A DNA stretch of 64,000 nt from Rhizobiaceae bacterium (lineage in GTDB: Bacteria; Pseudomonadota; Alphaproteobacteria; Rhizobiales; Rhizobiaceae), in NCBI GenBank assembly GCA_017644105.1, contig JAEPMD010000001.1, positions 186,001 to 250,000 of the forward strand, in the 5' to 3' direction. The translations under genes were made by a program, and so were the position numbers. This document shows, one piece after another, positions 48,988 to 58,492 of this stretch (the first letter of the stretch is position 1; each line of letters opens with the position of its first letter). A model generated the notes under the pieces. That model saw only the letters and a program-made list of their open reading frames with translations. It was not told the DNA's origin and ran no database searches.

Positions 48988-48999
48988 ACGAGGAGCCAC

Positions 49000-49449
49000 A
49001 TGAAGCCGTATTTCATACTCGGTTCAAAATCAGCAAGACATATGAGTGAGCTTATCGCCATCGGTGATAAGTTCTCTTGGCTTGCTGCATTGTTTGCACC
49101 ATTTTGGTTTCTATGGCGGGGTATGTGGATGCATGCCATATTATCGCTCGCAGTGTTCATGCTTGTAGGTGGCATATCTGCTGGTATTGAAAATCAAATA
49201 TTGCCGGCAATTGTGCAAGTCGCATTGTCACTTTGGTTTGGCTTTGAAGCGCGTTATTTTTATATCGAGCACCTGCAACGACAGGGAGCTGATGTATTAG
49301 CAGTCCATTTAGCCTATGATGAACAGATGGCGCTGGAACTTCATAAAGACGCGCATCCATTTCCAGAACAAGACCCTCAGGATACATCCAATATCATTAC
49401 TTCATACGATAAAGCCTATCATGCAGATATGATATTTGGCAGTAATTAG
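49000..49449 (+). CDS. DUF2628 membrane protein
   Basis: A 149-residue protein with two hydrophobic regions ([31 protein letters not shown] and [29 protein letters not shown]), the DUF2628 pattern, and an acidic, histidine-containing C-terminus. Function is unknown. Members are found between hisB and hisH across Rhizobiales, and the tight spacing here (12 bases before, eight after) implies co-translation with the histidine enzymes. Confidence 0.85.
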   Translation: MKPYFILGSKSARHMSELIAIGDKFSWLAALFAPFWFLWRGMWMHAILSLAVFMLVGGISAGIENQILPAIVQVALSLWFGFEARYFYIEHLQRQGADVLAVHLAYDEQMALELHKDAHPFPEQDPQDTSNIITSYDKAYHADMIFGSN

Positions 49450-49457
49450 GAAAATTC

Positions 49458-50108
49458 ATGAAAGTTGCTGTTATTGATTATGGATCGGGAAATCTCCGAT
49501 CTGCCGTTAAATCATTTGAGCGTGCAGCGCGTGAAGCAGGTTTGTCCGCCGAAATAAATTTGGTTGATACACCCGAAGCTGTTCTTGCAGCTGATCGCAT
49601 TGTCTTACCTGGTGTTGGCGCTTATGCCGATTGCCGCCGTGGTTTGGGCGCTGTGTCTGGCATGGTGGACGCATTACATGAAGCGGTGATTGAAAAAGCC
49701 AAACCATTTTTTGGTATTTGCGTGGGCATGCAGCTCATGTCGACCCGTGGGCTTGAAAAAGAAACAATCGATGGATTGAATTGGGTGTCGGGTGATGTTG
49801 CTGAAATTCAGATTGATGATCCAAATCTAAAGATCCCGCAAATGGGATGGAACACGATCGATCTAACGCGAGACCATCCTTTATTTGCGGGCATCAAAAC
49901 TGGTCCAGAAGGCAAACATGCATATTTTGTTCATTCATATCACTTTGTGCCAGAAAACCCTGATGATGTGCTCACGACCGTTCAATATGGTGGCACGGTG
50001 ACGGCCGTGATTGCCAAAGACAATATGATCGGCACACAATTTCACCCAGAGAAAAGCCAGGAACTCGGCCTTTCGCTCATCACAAATTTTCTAAAATGGT
50101 CTGTGTAA
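49458..50108 (+). CDS. hisH: Imidazole glycerol phosphate synthase, glutaminase subunit
   Basis: Supplies ammonia from glutamine to HisF. The 216-residue class I glutamine amidotransferase has [26 protein letters not shown], the nucleophile in [11 protein letters not shown], and the catalytic His-Glu in [10 protein letters not shown]. Length is normal. It ends one base before hisA. Confidence 0.96.
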   Translation: MKVAVIDYGSGNLRSAVKSFERAAREAGLSAEINLVDTPEAVLAADRIVLPGVGAYADCRRGLGAVSGMVDALHEAVIEKAKPFFGICVGMQLMSTRGLEKETIDGLNWVSGDVAEIQIDDPNLKIPQMGWNTIDLTRDHPLFAGIKTGPEGKHAYFVHSYHFVPENPDDVLTTVQYGGTVTAVIAKDNMIGTQFHPEKSQELGLSLITNFLKWSV

Positions 50109-50109
50109 T

Positions 50110-50850
50110 ATGATCCTGTTTCCTGCAATTGATTTAAAAGATGGCCAGTGTGTTCGTTTAAAACTCGGCGATATGGACCAGGCGACCGTTTATAATGACA
50201 GCCCAGGTGCACAAGCCAAAGCTTTTGAAGACCAAGGCTTTAAATGGTTACATGTAGTGGACTTAAATGGGGCTTTCGCTGGTGAAAGCGTGAATGGCGC
50301 TGCGGTTGAGGAAATATTGGCATCAACCAAAAACCCTGTGCAGCTTGGAGGCGGCATTCGCAACCTTGATCATATTTCGTCTTGGCTTGAAAAAGGCTTG
50401 GCGCGTGTGATCTTGGGTACTGTCGCTGTTCGTGATCCAGATTTGGTCAAACAGGCATGTCGTGAATTTCCTGGCAAAATTGCTGTTGGCATTGATGCCA
50501 AAGGCGGCAAGGTAGCTGTTGAAGGATGGGCCGAAGCATCTGAGCTCGGTATTGTCGAACTAGCGAAAGAGTTTGAAGGCGCTGGTGTTTCAGCCATCAT
50601 CTATACAGATATTGATCGCGATGGTGTGCTTAAAGGCATTAATTGGGATTCAACGCTTAACTTGGCGCAATCCGTATCCATCCCCGTGATTGCATCAGGC
50701 GGTCTTGCGTCGATGGACGATATTCAAATGATGGCGAGCGACAAAGCGCAAATCTTGGAAGGCGCTATTTCAGGACGTGCGCTCTATGATGGTCGCATTG
50801 ACCCCGATGAGGCGCTTAACGTGTTGCGCAACGCAAAGAACAAAGGATAA
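50110..50850 (+). CDS. hisA: ProFAR isomerase
   Basis: Converts ProFAR to PRFAR in histidine synthesis. The 246-residue TIM-barrel protein has [13 protein letters not shown], with the first catalytic Asp in [14 protein letters not shown]-like [26 protein letters not shown] and [14 protein letters not shown] with the second catalytic Asp, then [12 protein letters not shown]. It starts one base after hisH and ends three bases before hisF. Confidence 0.96.
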   Translation: MILFPAIDLKDGQCVRLKLGDMDQATVYNDSPGAQAKAFEDQGFKWLHVVDLNGAFAGESVNGAAVEEILASTKNPVQLGGGIRNLDHISSWLEKGLARVILGTVAVRDPDLVKQACREFPGKIAVGIDAKGGKVAVEGWAEASELGIVELAKEFEGAGVSAIIYTDIDRDGVLKGINWDSTLNLAQSVSIPVIASGGLASMDDIQMMASDKAQILEGAISGRALYDGRIDPDEALNVLRNAKNKG

Positions 50851-50853
50851 AGC

Positions 50854-51627
50854 ATGCTGAAATCCCGTGTTATTCCGTGTTTGGATGTGAAAGACGGCCG
50901 CGTCGTAAAGGGCGTAAACTTTGTCGATCTTGTCGATGCTGGTGATCCGGTGGAAGCCGCAAAGGCCTATGATGCTGCAGGTGCTGATGAATTATGCTTT
51001 CTGGATATCACTGCATCATCCGGCAATCGCGAGACGATTTTCGATGTTGTTGCACAAACAGCTGAGCATTGTTTCATGCCACTGACGGTGGGCGGTGGTG
51101 TGCGTGAAGTTAAAGATATCCGTAAACTGCTTTTATCTGGCGCTGACAAGGTGTCCATTAATACAGCTGCTGTGAATAATCCTGATTTTGTTGGTGAAGC
51201 TGCGGATAAATTTGGCAATCAATGTATTGTGGTCTCAATTGATGCGAAAAAGACATCTAAACCTGGTGAAGAGAACCGTTGGGAGATTTTTACCCATGGT
51301 GGCCGAAATGAAACAGGCATCAACGCGATTGAATTCGCCATTCGCATGACAGAACTGGGTGCAGGAGAGCTGCTTGTTACGTCTATGGATCGCGATGGAT
51401 CCAAAATAGGCTATGATATTGAATTAACGCGCGCAATTGCTGACGCAACATCTGTTCCGGTCATTGCGTCTGGCGGCGTTGGTAATCTTGATCATATGGT
51501 CGAGGGCATCCGAGATGGGCATGCGACGGCAGTGCTCGCAGCTTCCATATTCCATTTTGGCACCTATACAATTGGTGAAGCTAAGCAATATATGGCCGAT
51601 GCTGGCCTTGCCATGCGACTTGATTAA
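50854..51627 (+). CDS. hisF: Imidazole glycerol phosphate synthase, cyclase subunit
   Basis: The cyclase that makes IGP and AICAR from PRFAR using ammonia from HisH. The 257-residue barrel begins [26 protein letters not shown], with Asp11 of [12 protein letters not shown]; then [21 protein letters not shown] and [13 protein letters not shown] with the second catalytic Asp, and ASGGVGN. Followed by about 80 bases with a weak hairpin and then hisE. Confidence 0.97.
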   Translation: MLKSRVIPCLDVKDGRVVKGVNFVDLVDAGDPVEAAKAYDAAGADELCFLDITASSGNRETIFDVVAQTAEHCFMPLTVGGGVREVKDIRKLLLSGADKVSINTAAVNNPDFVGEAADKFGNQCIVVSIDAKKTSKPGEENRWEIFTHGGRNETGINAIEFAIRMTELGAGELLVTSMDRDGSKIGYDIELTRAIADATSVPVIASGGVGNLDHMVEGIRDGHATAVLAASIFHFGTYTIGEAKQYMADAGLAMRLD

Positions 51628-51710
51628 CAGAAGATAATCCTCACTTTGCAGCTGACTTGACCGAAGGGGCGCAGGCTGCTTAAAGGTATGAAACGAGGGG
51701 AAGATCGATC

Positions 51711-52034
51711 ATGAGTGAATTTGATCTCAAAGATCTTGAAAAAATAGTCGCAATGCGCGCAAACGCATCGCCGGAGGAGTCCTGGACAGCAAAGCTTGTA
51801 TCCAAAGGTCAGGAAAAAGCTGCAAAAAAGCTGGGTGAAGAAGCCGTTGAAGCTGTGATTGCCGCTGTGAGCAATGATCGCGGCGAGCTCATCAAAGAAT
51901 CTGCCGATGTTTTGTTCCATCTTTTGGTCGTTTTGAAGATCGCTGACATCCCGCTCGACGAAGTTATGGCGGAACTTGAAAGCCGAACATCGCAATCTGG
52001 CATATCTGAAAAAGCCTCAAGACCGAGTGGATAA
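51711..52034 (+). CDS. hisE: Phosphoribosyl-ATP pyrophosphatase
   Basis: Hydrolyses PR-ATP to PR-AMP, the second step of histidine synthesis. The 107-residue all-helical protein has [34 protein letters not shown] and [27 protein letters not shown], the MazG-like Glu/Asp ligands. GAGGGGA precedes the ATG. hisI and the other his genes are not in the window. Confidence 0.95.
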   Translation: MSEFDLKDLEKIVAMRANASPEESWTAKLVSKGQEKAAKKLGEEAVEAVIAAVSNDRGELIKESADVLFHLLVVLKIADIPLDEVMAELESRTSQSGISEKASRPSG

Positions 52035-52058
52035 ACGCCATTGGATAATATTAATCGC

Positions 52059-53039
52059 ATGATAAATGAAGATCCCCATGGTCAAGATCACATTGGCCGA
52101 GAGAAATATTCTCCTTTTCGTGCGTTTAGCGCCGAAAGATGGTCTGAGTTTCGTGCAAATACGCCACTCACATTGTCAGAAGATGATGTGAAACGGCTTC
52201 GATCTTTGAATGATCCAGTGGATCTAAATGAAATCGAGCGTATTTATTTGTCTTTGTCGCGTATGCTGTCTGCGCATGTTGAAATGTCGCAAGGCTTGTT
52301 TGCTCAGCGCCGGCATTTTCTCAATCTGGAACGCGCAACGCAAAGCCCGTTTATTATCGGGATTGCGGGTTCTGTTGCCGTGGGAAAATCCACAACTGCC
52401 CGTGTTTTGAAAGAACTTCTAAGCCGCTGGCCATCTCACCCAAAGGTGGATCTGGTTACAACGGACGGTTTTTTGCATCCCAATGCCTATTTGAATGAGC
52501 ATGGGATTATGGATCGTAAAGGCTTCCCAGATAGCTATGATATTGGTGCAGTATTGCGCTTTTTATCGGATATTAAATCGGGTAAAAAGCGTGTAGATGC
52601 GCCTTTATATTCGCATATGATTTATGATGTTTTGCCGGGTAAGTATCAAACTATTGAAAAGCCAGATATTCTAATTTTTGAAGGCATTAATGTGCTTCAG
52701 GTTAGAGATTTGCCGGCTCATGGGCGCATGGTGCCGTTCGTCTCTGATTTCTTCGATTTCTCAATCTATATTGATGCAGACGAGGAAAAGATTGAGCAAT
52801 GGTATATTGAACGATTTATGCGTCTACGCGAAACAGCATTTAAAAGCCCGGAATCCTTCTTCCATCGTTATTCTGAAATCTCAGAAGACGAAGCCCTAAG
52901 CATCGCCAAGGGGCTTTGGCAGAACATCAATATGAAGAACCTCTATGAGAATATCCTGCCAACGCGTCCGCGGGCCGATCTCATTTTGCGAAAAGGTGAT
53001 AACCATCTCGTTGAAGAGGTTCTATTGCGCCGATTGTAG
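52059..53039 (+). CDS. coaA: Pantothenate kinase (type I)
   Basis: The first and regulated step of CoA synthesis. The 326-residue protein has [45 protein letters not shown] (P-loop), [28 protein letters not shown] and the [19 protein letters not shown] end, all CoaA signatures. The start is uncertain: ATG 52059 is used; an in-frame TTG at 52041 is possible. It follows hisE as in many Rhizobiales and ends at an intrinsic terminator. Confidence 0.93.
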   Translation: MINEDPHGQDHIGREKYSPFRAFSAERWSEFRANTPLTLSEDDVKRLRSLNDPVDLNEIERIYLSLSRMLSAHVEMSQGLFAQRRHFLNLERATQSPFIIGIAGSVAVGKSTTARVLKELLSRWPSHPKVDLVTTDGFLHPNAYLNEHGIMDRKGFPDSYDIGAVLRFLSDIKSGKKRVDAPLYSHMIYDVLPGKYQTIEKPDILIFEGINVLQVRDLPAHGRMVPFVSDFFDFSIYIDADEEKIEQWYIERFMRLRETAFKSPESFFHRYSEISEDEALSIAKGLWQNINMKNLYENILPTRPRADLILRKGDNHLVEEVLLRRL

Positions 53040-53052
53040 TGTTGACAATAGG

Positions 53053-53081
53053 AGATAATCGAAATATCGCGGTTATCTTTT
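53053..53081 (+). terminator. Intrinsic terminator of coaA
   Basis: AGATAATCG (53053-53061) pairs with CGGTTATCT (53070-53078), one G-T pair, 8-base loop, followed by TTT. It ends the his-coaA transcript. Confidence 0.8.
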
Positions 53082-53213
53082 AACCCAAATCCCCCAGATA
53101 CTCCTTGCGCATGATGGATTAATCTTAACTTAGGACAATTGTGTTATCCGTTTGACAATAAACTTTTTGGTGTAGCCAAGATAGTAAGTGACAAACTATT
53201 AAAGAGTAAATGC

Positions 53214-54311
53214 ATGTCAACTGCACAAAATACAATTGGTCCGGTGTTAAGCACAAGAAGGCATAATCGCTATCTTGCAAACTTGATGAGTTATTTAAAA
53301 CATGGCGCATTTATTGTGGCTCCATTTTACGTAGTTTTGATTGCCTATATCTTTCTCACAAGTTGCTATCTTATCTATGTCGATCGGATATCTATTGTTA
53401 GAATTGATCTTTATTTTCAAAATTTATTTCCCCTACTTGTAACTTTTCCCTTCGTATTTTTAATTGGTGGGATTGCTGGCGCGATGCGTCGCGGGAAACG
53501 GCGCCGCTCTTATGCGGTTAAGACACTCTTTAATTCGCGTTATGTCGCTAATTTTTTGATCGGAACTTCAGTTGTATTTCTGTTGACGGTCTTTATGGGA
53601 ATGTTCACGGCCGTAAAATTCACGTTTGGTGACATCCACGGTTTTAAACATGACATTTGGCAAGCGGATTTAGACAAGTTGTTGTTTTTTGGCCATGATC
53701 CGTGGCAGATTTTGTTCGCACCCATTCATTCGATTTCCCTGCAACAGATTGTTGAAATAAACTATAATATGTTTTGGCATCTCCAAGTGTTTGGAATTAT
53801 CGCTTTTGTTGCGTTCTCCGACTTTAAAACTGAAAGACGGGTCCGATACTTAGTTTGTACTTTATTGGTCTGGGCGATTGTTGGTTCAGTTTTAGCTGGT
53901 TTGTTTATATCTGCTGGCCCTGCTTATTATGGTTTGGTCACTGGTGATACGCTAAGGTTTGGTGAGCAATTGGCAATGTTGGCAGAATATAAAGAGAGCA
54001 CTGCTGTTGTATATCAATCTTATCTATGGGATTCATACTCAAGTACGGTAACCAGTTTTGGCACAGGCATATCCGCTTTTCCCAGCATTCATGTTTCCAT
54101 TGTGGTTTTGAATATGTTCTTCGCGTTTGAAATCAACAAGAAGCTTGGTATTGTTGCGCTATTATATGCCCTCTTTATACTATATAGTTCGGTTTATTTA
54201 GCGTGGCATTATGCGATTGATGGAATTTTTGGTGGTATGGTCGTTGCGGTTATTTACTACGTGGCTCGACGCGTCATGGTTGACAAAATAATTCCATTTA
54301 AATTGAGCTAG
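53214..54311 (+). CDS. PAP2-superfamily membrane phosphatase-like protein
   Basis: A 365-residue polytopic protein with at least six hydrophobic helices and a PAP2-type active site near the C-terminus: FPSIHVSIVVLN (motif 2 Ser-x-His) and YLAWHYAIDGIFG (motif 3 with His and Asp). This pattern, without a clear motif-1 KX6RP, resembles the AUR1/inositol-phosphorylceramide-synthase-like branch. It may dephosphorylate or transfer a polar head group on a lipid. The frame is open from 53139; the ATG at 53214 is selected because the earlier segment is not hydrophobic or conserved-looking. Overlaps the convergent alkB-like gene by four bases. Confidence 0.75.
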   Translation: MSTAQNTIGPVLSTRRHNRYLANLMSYLKHGAFIVAPFYVVLIAYIFLTSCYLIYVDRISIVRIDLYFQNLFPLLVTFPFVFLIGGIAGAMRRGKRRRSYAVKTLFNSRYVANFLIGTSVVFLLTVFMGMFTAVKFTFGDIHGFKHDIWQADLDKLLFFGHDPWQILFAPIHSISLQQIVEINYNMFWHLQVFGIIAFVAFSDFKTERRVRYLVCTLLVWAIVGSVLAGLFISAGPAYYGLVTGDTLRFGEQLAMLAEYKESTAVVYQSYLWDSYSSTVTSFGTGISAFPSIHVSIVVLNMFFAFEINKKLGIVALLYALFILYSSVYLAWHYAIDGIFGGMVVAVIYYVARRVMVDKIIPFKLS

Positions 54312-54925
54312 GTGACTTCGCTGACCCGCCTAAACGTTAGATTTATTCGGCCGCCGTTTTTTAAAAGCGGCGACGTATCTGGATAGATTTTATCAACACC
54401 ATGATAACACAGACGAGATTCGCCTGATAAAACAACTATATCACCAGAATTGAGTTTAAAACTCTTGGTTTGGCCACCGCGTGTTGTCTGTCCCACGCGA
54501 AAGAGACAAGTATCACCCAGTGATAGTGAGACAACTGGCGCTTCAAATGTCGATTCATCTTTATCTTGATGCAAACCCATTCGCGCTGTCTGGTCATAAA
54601 AATTGATCAGGCAAGCTTCAGGTTGGTAATCAGTTCCGGACGTTTCGTTCCAGATGCTTAGCAGTTCCTGTGGAATTGTTGGCCAAGGTAGATTGGTCGT
54701 CGGATGCGTATCTTGATAGCGGTAGCCACCTTCTTTGTCAGAGACCCAACCGAGTGTTCCGCAATTGGTCATGCGTACCGAAAATGGTTTTCCATTATTT
54801 GGCATGACAGGCCTATATAAAGGCGCTTCTTCAACAATTGTGCGGATGATGTCTACTAGCGCTTTTTGCGCAGTGAAATCGAGAAAATTTGGAATATGTC
54901 GTAAGCCCTTGGGGAGCACCTGCAT
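54308..54925 (-). CDS. AlkB-like 2-oxoglutarate/Fe(II) dioxygenase
   Basis: A 205-residue protein related to AlkB, which repairs N-alkylated bases by oxidative demethylation. The metal triad is visible: His119 and Asp121 in MGLHQDKDE, His175 in LCYHGVDKI; Arg193 in GGRINLTFR fits the 2-oxoglutarate-binding arginine. NFYDQTARMGLHQD and SLGDTCLFRVG also follow AlkB. It lies 28 bases downstream of the kbp gene on the same strand and could be expressed with it. Confidence 0.88.
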   Translation of the reverse strand: MQVLPKGLRHIPNFLDFTAQKALVDIIRTIVEEAPLYRPVMPNNGKPFSVRMTNCGTLGWVSDKEGGYRYQDTHPTTNLPWPTIPQELLSIWNETSGTDYQPEACLINFYDQTARMGLHQDKDESTFEAPVVSLSLGDTCLFRVGQTTRGGQTKSFKLNSGDIVVLSGESRLCYHGVDKIYPDTSPLLKNGGRINLTFRRVSEVT

Positions 54926-54953
54926 GAATTTATCTCCCCAAGAGCAATTTTAA

Positions 54954-55403
54954 TTAATCAAGCGGTGGAATACGAAGAACTTGACCAGGGTAGATCAGAT
55001 CAGGGTCTTTTAGCATTGGCTTATTGGCTTCAAAAATAACGGTATATTTGCCGCCTTTCCCTTTACCATAAGCTGCTTCCGCTACTTTCCAAAGGTTGTC
55101 ACCTTTTTGAACAGTGTGAAATGTTGGTTCCGCTGCTGCAGTCTCCGCAACTTTTAATTCTGTGGCCTCTACTTTTGAAATGCCAAGTGTGTTGCCAACA
55201 GCTAGAATAGCTTTTTCAAACACAGATTGGTCTTCCACGGTACCTTCGAGAACGATCGTGTCACCTTTGACGGCAACTTTCACATCATCAGTACCGAGTT
55301 TATGCGAAGCAAGTTCTTCTGTTACAGCTTCCTCAGTAGGTTCTTCATCATCACCAATACCGAGTTTTTTCCCTGCGGATTTAATAAAATCAAAAAAGCT
55401 CAT
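54954..55403 (-). CDS. kbp: Potassium-binding protein Kbp, BON-LysM
   Basis: A 149-residue protein with the architecture of E. coli Kbp (YgaU): an amphipathic N-terminus (MSFFDFIKSAGKKLGIGDDEE), a BON domain (about 30-90, VKVAVKGDTIVLEGTVEDQSVFEKAILAVGN) and a C-terminal LysM domain (about 95-147, HTVQKGDNLWKVAEAAYG, then IFEANKPMLKDPDLIYPGQVLRIP). E. coli Kbp is a cytoplasmic K+ sensor. The frame is open to 55436, but GGGAG lies seven bases before the ATG at 55401-55403. No signal peptide. Confidence 0.87.
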   Translation of the reverse strand: MSFFDFIKSAGKKLGIGDDEEPTEEAVTEELASHKLGTDDVKVAVKGDTIVLEGTVEDQSVFEKAILAVGNTLGISKVEATELKVAETAAAEPTFHTVQKGDNLWKVAEAAYGKGKGGKYTVIFEANKPMLKDPDLIYPGQVLRIPPLD

Positions 55404-55508
55404 TCTATGCTCCCAAATTGAGTTTCTTGCCAACAAAACCGTTGGTTGGTTGAGATATAGGAATTTTAAGACAATTTGACAAAGGTTTTCATCAAATTAG
55501 ATAGAATA

Positions 55509-55943
55509 TTAATCGTCAGTTATGCGCCCACGCATTTTTTTAATGCCGGATCGATTGGCTTTGGCTTTTAATCTGCGCTCGATGGACCCGCGTGTTGGTT
55601 TTGTTTTACGTCGGGGTGGTGGCGGTGGCTTGCATGCTTCTTGCAATAGTTCGGAAAGGCGTTTTCGCGCATCCTCGCGATTCCGTTCTTGGGAGCGATG
55701 CTTACTTGCCTCTAACACGATCACACCCTCCTTGTTGATGCGTCGTCCGGCGACCTTTTTTGCCCGCGCTTTTATATGCGGTGGCACTGACGGTGAGTTT
55801 AATAGATCAAACCTTAGTTGCACACTTGTTGCGACCTTGTTGACATTTTGGCCGCCCGGGCCCGCTGAATGGACGAACTGTTCGATAAGTTCCCAGGGCT
55901 CGATCATGATTTTGTCATTGATGTAAAGCCGTTTATCGACCAA
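55509..55943 (-). CDS. arfB: Alternative ribosome-rescue factor ArfB
   Basis: A peptidyl-tRNA hydrolase (YaeJ) that frees ribosomes stalled without a stop codon. The 144-residue protein has the GGQ motif (Gly30-Gly31-Gln32) in VHSAGPGGQNVNKVATSVQLRFDL, then a long basic C-terminal tail (RRKTKPTRGSIERRLKAKANR) that enters the empty mRNA channel. This length and tail separate it from RF1/RF2. It lies upstream of kbp on the same strand, with about 105 bases between. Confidence 0.93.
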   Translation of the reverse strand: MVDKRLYINDKIMIEPWELIEQFVHSAGPGGQNVNKVATSVQLRFDLLNSPSVPPHIKARAKKVAGRRINKEGVIVLEASKHRSQERNREDARKRLSELLQEACKPPPPPRRKTKPTRGSIERRLKAKANRSGIKKMRGRITDD

Positions 55944-56090
55944 TTCAAACTTCCTTTATGTGCAGACCACGTCATGCATTAATACTTTTTTCATAAAAGT
56001 TAACAAAGTATTAAGAAATCGTAAATTTCATAAGTTTCGCGCAAGTCCCGGCATATTAAACAAAGCCAAATATATTTAAGGAGCTAAGTT

Positions 56091-56465
56091 ATGCCTGGTT
56101 CAAAAGTATTACTCATTGATGATAATATCCAACAACACGAATTGTTTAATTGTTACGCTGCATCCGCTGAAAAAATCGAATTAAAGTCAGCCGTTGATAT
56201 CGATCAGGGCATGGTGTCCATGATGGATAAGCAGCCCGATGTAATTTTATTGGATAATCATCTGGAATTTGATGAAACCTACAAAGACAGCGTGCCGCGG
56301 CTGCGAGCTTTTGGTTACACAGGGCCGATTGTTGTGATTTCATCAGATATCAGCAATTTATCTCAAGACGAACTTGAAGATTATTCTGTTACAAATTGTG
56401 CTGGTAAACTCGATTTTGATCGGAACAATTTTGAAAATAAAATTTATGAGCTCATGGCTGCGTAA
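56091..56465 (+). CDS. Single-domain response regulator
   Basis: A 124-residue receiver domain without an output domain: acidic Asp10-Asp11, phospho-acceptor Asp55 (in ILLDNHLEF), Ser/Thr region VISSD and the conserved Lys in CAGKLDFD. The neighbour genes (arfB, pckA) offer no kinase. Such stand-alone receivers usually act as phosphate shuttles or bind target proteins. SD AAGGAG is good; ends at a strong terminator. Confidence 0.83.
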   Translation: MPGSKVLLIDDNIQQHELFNCYAASAEKIELKSAVDIDQGMVSMMDKQPDVILLDNHLEFDETYKDSVPRLRAFGYTGPIVVISSDISNLSQDELEDYSVTNCAGKLDFDRNNFENKIYELMAA

Positions 56466-56490
56466 ACTTAGCAAGCAATAGCTAAAACAA

Positions 56491-56523
56491 AACCCGCTAG
56501 AGGGATGGATCTAGCGGGTTTTT
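56491..56523. terminator. Terminator of the response-regulator gene
   Basis: AACCCGCTAG (56491-56500) and CTAGCGGGTT (56511-56520) form a perfect 10-bp stem with a 10-base loop, followed by TTT. It is near-symmetric and could also serve convergent pckA. Confidence 0.9.
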
Positions 56524-56550
56524 CGTTAACTGGAGGAAAATTAACGTCAC

Positions 56551-58164
56551 TTATTCAGCGGCAAGTCGAACACCTGGGGCAGCGTCGCGCACTGTGCCAT
56601 CAACGTGGTTTTCAAACTTCTCGAAATTGGCAACAAACATATCAACCAAACGTGTCGCCATTTGATCATATGCTTCTTTATCGTCCCATGTAGAACGTGG
56701 GTCCAAAATTGAAGTTTCTACACCTTCCACTGACACTGGAACCTGGAAGCCGAAATTCGCATCCATGCGGTAGTCCGCTTCGTTCAATGTGCCATCAAGC
56801 GCAGCGGTTAAAAGCGCACGAGTGGCTTTAATCGGCATGCGATTACCAACGCCATAGGCGCCACCGGTCCAACCAGTATTGACCAACCAGCAATTCACAC
56901 CATGTTCAGCAATCAATTTGCGCAACAAGTTTCCGTAAACAGCAGGATGGCGCGGCATGAAGGGAGCACCAAAACATGTTGAGAAGGTTGCTTCAGGTTC
57001 CGTTACACCTTTTTCTGTGCCAGCCACTTTTGCTGTGTAGCCAGACAAGAAGTGGTACATGGCTTGATCCGGTGTCAGCTTCGCAATAGGTGGTAAAATA
57101 CCAAACGCATCTGCTGTCAGCATGATAATGTTCAAAGGATGCCCAGATTTACCTGTTTTACTCGCATTTGGAATGAAGTGAAGCGGGTAAGCACATCGTG
57201 TATTTTCGGTCAACGACCCATCGTCAAAGTCAGGCTCGCGATTGTCATTTAAAACAACATTTTCAAGCACGGTACCGAAGCGGGTTGTTGTGCCGTAAAT
57301 TTCTGGCTCAGCTTCTTGTGACAGGCGAATGGTTTTAGCATAGCATCCACCTTCAAAGTTGAAGATACCGTCTTCGCCCCAACCATGCTCATCATCACCG
57401 ATTAATGTGCGGTTTGGATCTGCAGATAATGTGGTCTTACCTGTGCCAGATAGGCCGAAGAAGACAGCTGAATCGCCTGTTGGACCAACATTTGCTGAGC
57501 AATGCATTGGCATAACGTCTTTTTCAGGAAGAAGGTAATTCAGCATGGTGAAGACAGATTTCTTCATCTCACCTGCGTAAGATGTTCCGCCAATTAGAAC
57601 GATACCTTTTGAGACATTGAGCGCAATCACTGTTTCAGAACGACATTCATGACGCTCGGGGTCCGCGCGGAAGCTTGGCAAATCAATAATTGTCAGTTTG
57701 GCCGCAAATTCTTCCAAATCTTCGCGAGTTGGACGAATAAGTAGGTTGCGGATGAACAAAGAATGCCAAGCAAATTCAGTTACAACGCGTGTTGGCAATG
57801 CATTTTCCTGATCTGCACCACCAACAAGGTCTTGAACGAACAAATCGCGACCTTCAGCGTGTGAGATCATATCATCGTATAGGCGTTCAAATGCTGCAGA
57901 CGACATGCCTTTATTATTGTCCCACCAAATCTGATCTTCGGTGGTCGCGTCACGGACGGTAAATTTGTCCGCTGCGGAGCGGCCAGTATGCTGTCCAGTG
58001 ATCGCGCGTAGCGCACCATGAGCGGTTAAAGTTGCTTCTTTGCGTTGCAGCGCCTGCTCATAAAGCTCACCTTCGGTGAAGTTGTAATACACAGACGAAT
58101 TCGTCGTGAGTCCACATTGATCGATGCCGAACGCTTTATTGCGTAAACCAAATTCCTGGGTCAT
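56551..58164 (-). CDS. pckA: Phosphoenolpyruvate carboxykinase (ATP)
   Basis: Converts oxaloacetate to PEP and CO2, the first step of gluconeogenesis from organic acids. The 537-residue ATP type has the kinase-1a loop [23 protein letters not shown] (kinase-2, metal), [24 protein letters not shown] and the adenine region. Length is typical. It is divergent from chvI; in Agrobacterium pckA is reported to be under ChvI control. The 5' region holds a CtrA-like motif 20-34 bases upstream of the start, and direct repeats. Confidence 0.96.
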   Translation of the reverse strand: MTQEFGLRNKAFGIDQCGLTTNSSVYYNFTEGELYEQALQRKEATLTAHGALRAITGQHTGRSAADKFTVRDATTEDQIWWDNNKGMSSAAFERLYDDMISHAEGRDLFVQDLVGGADQENALPTRVVTEFAWHSLFIRNLLIRPTREDLEEFAAKLTIIDLPSFRADPERHECRSETVIALNVSKGIVLIGGTSYAGEMKKSVFTMLNYLLPEKDVMPMHCSANVGPTGDSAVFFGLSGTGKTTLSADPNRTLIGDDEHGWGEDGIFNFEGGCYAKTIRLSQEAEPEIYGTTTRFGTVLENVVLNDNREPDFDDGSLTENTRCAYPLHFIPNASKTGKSGHPLNIIMLTADAFGILPPIAKLTPDQAMYHFLSGYTAKVAGTEKGVTEPEATFSTCFGAPFMPRHPAVYGNLLRKLIAEHGVNCWLVNTGWTGGAYGVGNRMPIKATRALLTAALDGTLNEADYRMDANFGFQVPVSVEGVETSILDPRSTWDDKEAYDQMATRLVDMFVANFEKFENHVDGTVRDAAPGVRLAAE

Positions 58165-58183
58165 AGCAGGAGCCTTTCCATTT

Positions 58184-58198
58184 TTAAATGACGCTTAA
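58184..58198. promoter_or_regulatory. CtrA-type motif upstream of pckA
   Basis: TTAAATGACGCTTAA, a perfect TTAA-N7-TTAA. It is close to the pckA start codon, where binding could repress. Such a motif can occur by chance in A+T-rich DNA. Confidence 0.4.
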
Positions 58199-58276
58199 AC
58201 TTAAGCATCGGAACATACATTCCTTTTAAAATAAAACAAGAAGAATCTAAAAAAAAATCAATAAAAACAATAATTT

Positions 58277-58319
58277 AATCGTTTTAAATAAATTAAAAAA
58301 AATCTAAATCGTTTTAAAT
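58277..58319. repeat. 13-bp direct repeat in the pckA-chvI gap
   Basis: AATCGTTTTAAAT occurs at 58277-58289 and 58307-58319, identical, and with starts exactly 30 bases apart (about three helical turns). This fits a pair of regulator sites on the same DNA face, upstream of both pckA and chvI. Confidence 0.6.
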
Positions 58320-58492
58320 CCTTGTATATTAACGTTTGACAACCGCGTGCAAAATTTCCGGTTTTTTAAGCAAATTTTTAATTTGGTGACTTTAATTTGC
58401 GCCTGTGCCACATTTTGTTCTCTTTTTATCCGCATTACGGCACAACATGTGAAACGCGTGTAAGTGTAAATTATTCAATTTTGGAGATATCG

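Larger units (their letters stand above)
58165..58492. promoter_or_regulatory. pckA-chvI divergent regulatory region
   Basis: A 328-base gap, strongly A+T-rich, with no plausible gene. It holds a perfect TTAA-N7-TTAA at 58184-58198 and an exact direct repeat AATCGTTTTAAAT at 58277-58289 and 58307-58319, with starts 30 bases apart. A TTGACA-like hexamer near 58337 is followed by no good -10. It probably contains both promoters and operators; ChvI is a candidate regulator. Confidence 0.55.

Noticed and set aside
58337-58370. sigma-70 type promoter for chvI from TTGACA near 58337
   Set aside because: No acceptable -10 hexamer at 16-18 bases spacing.
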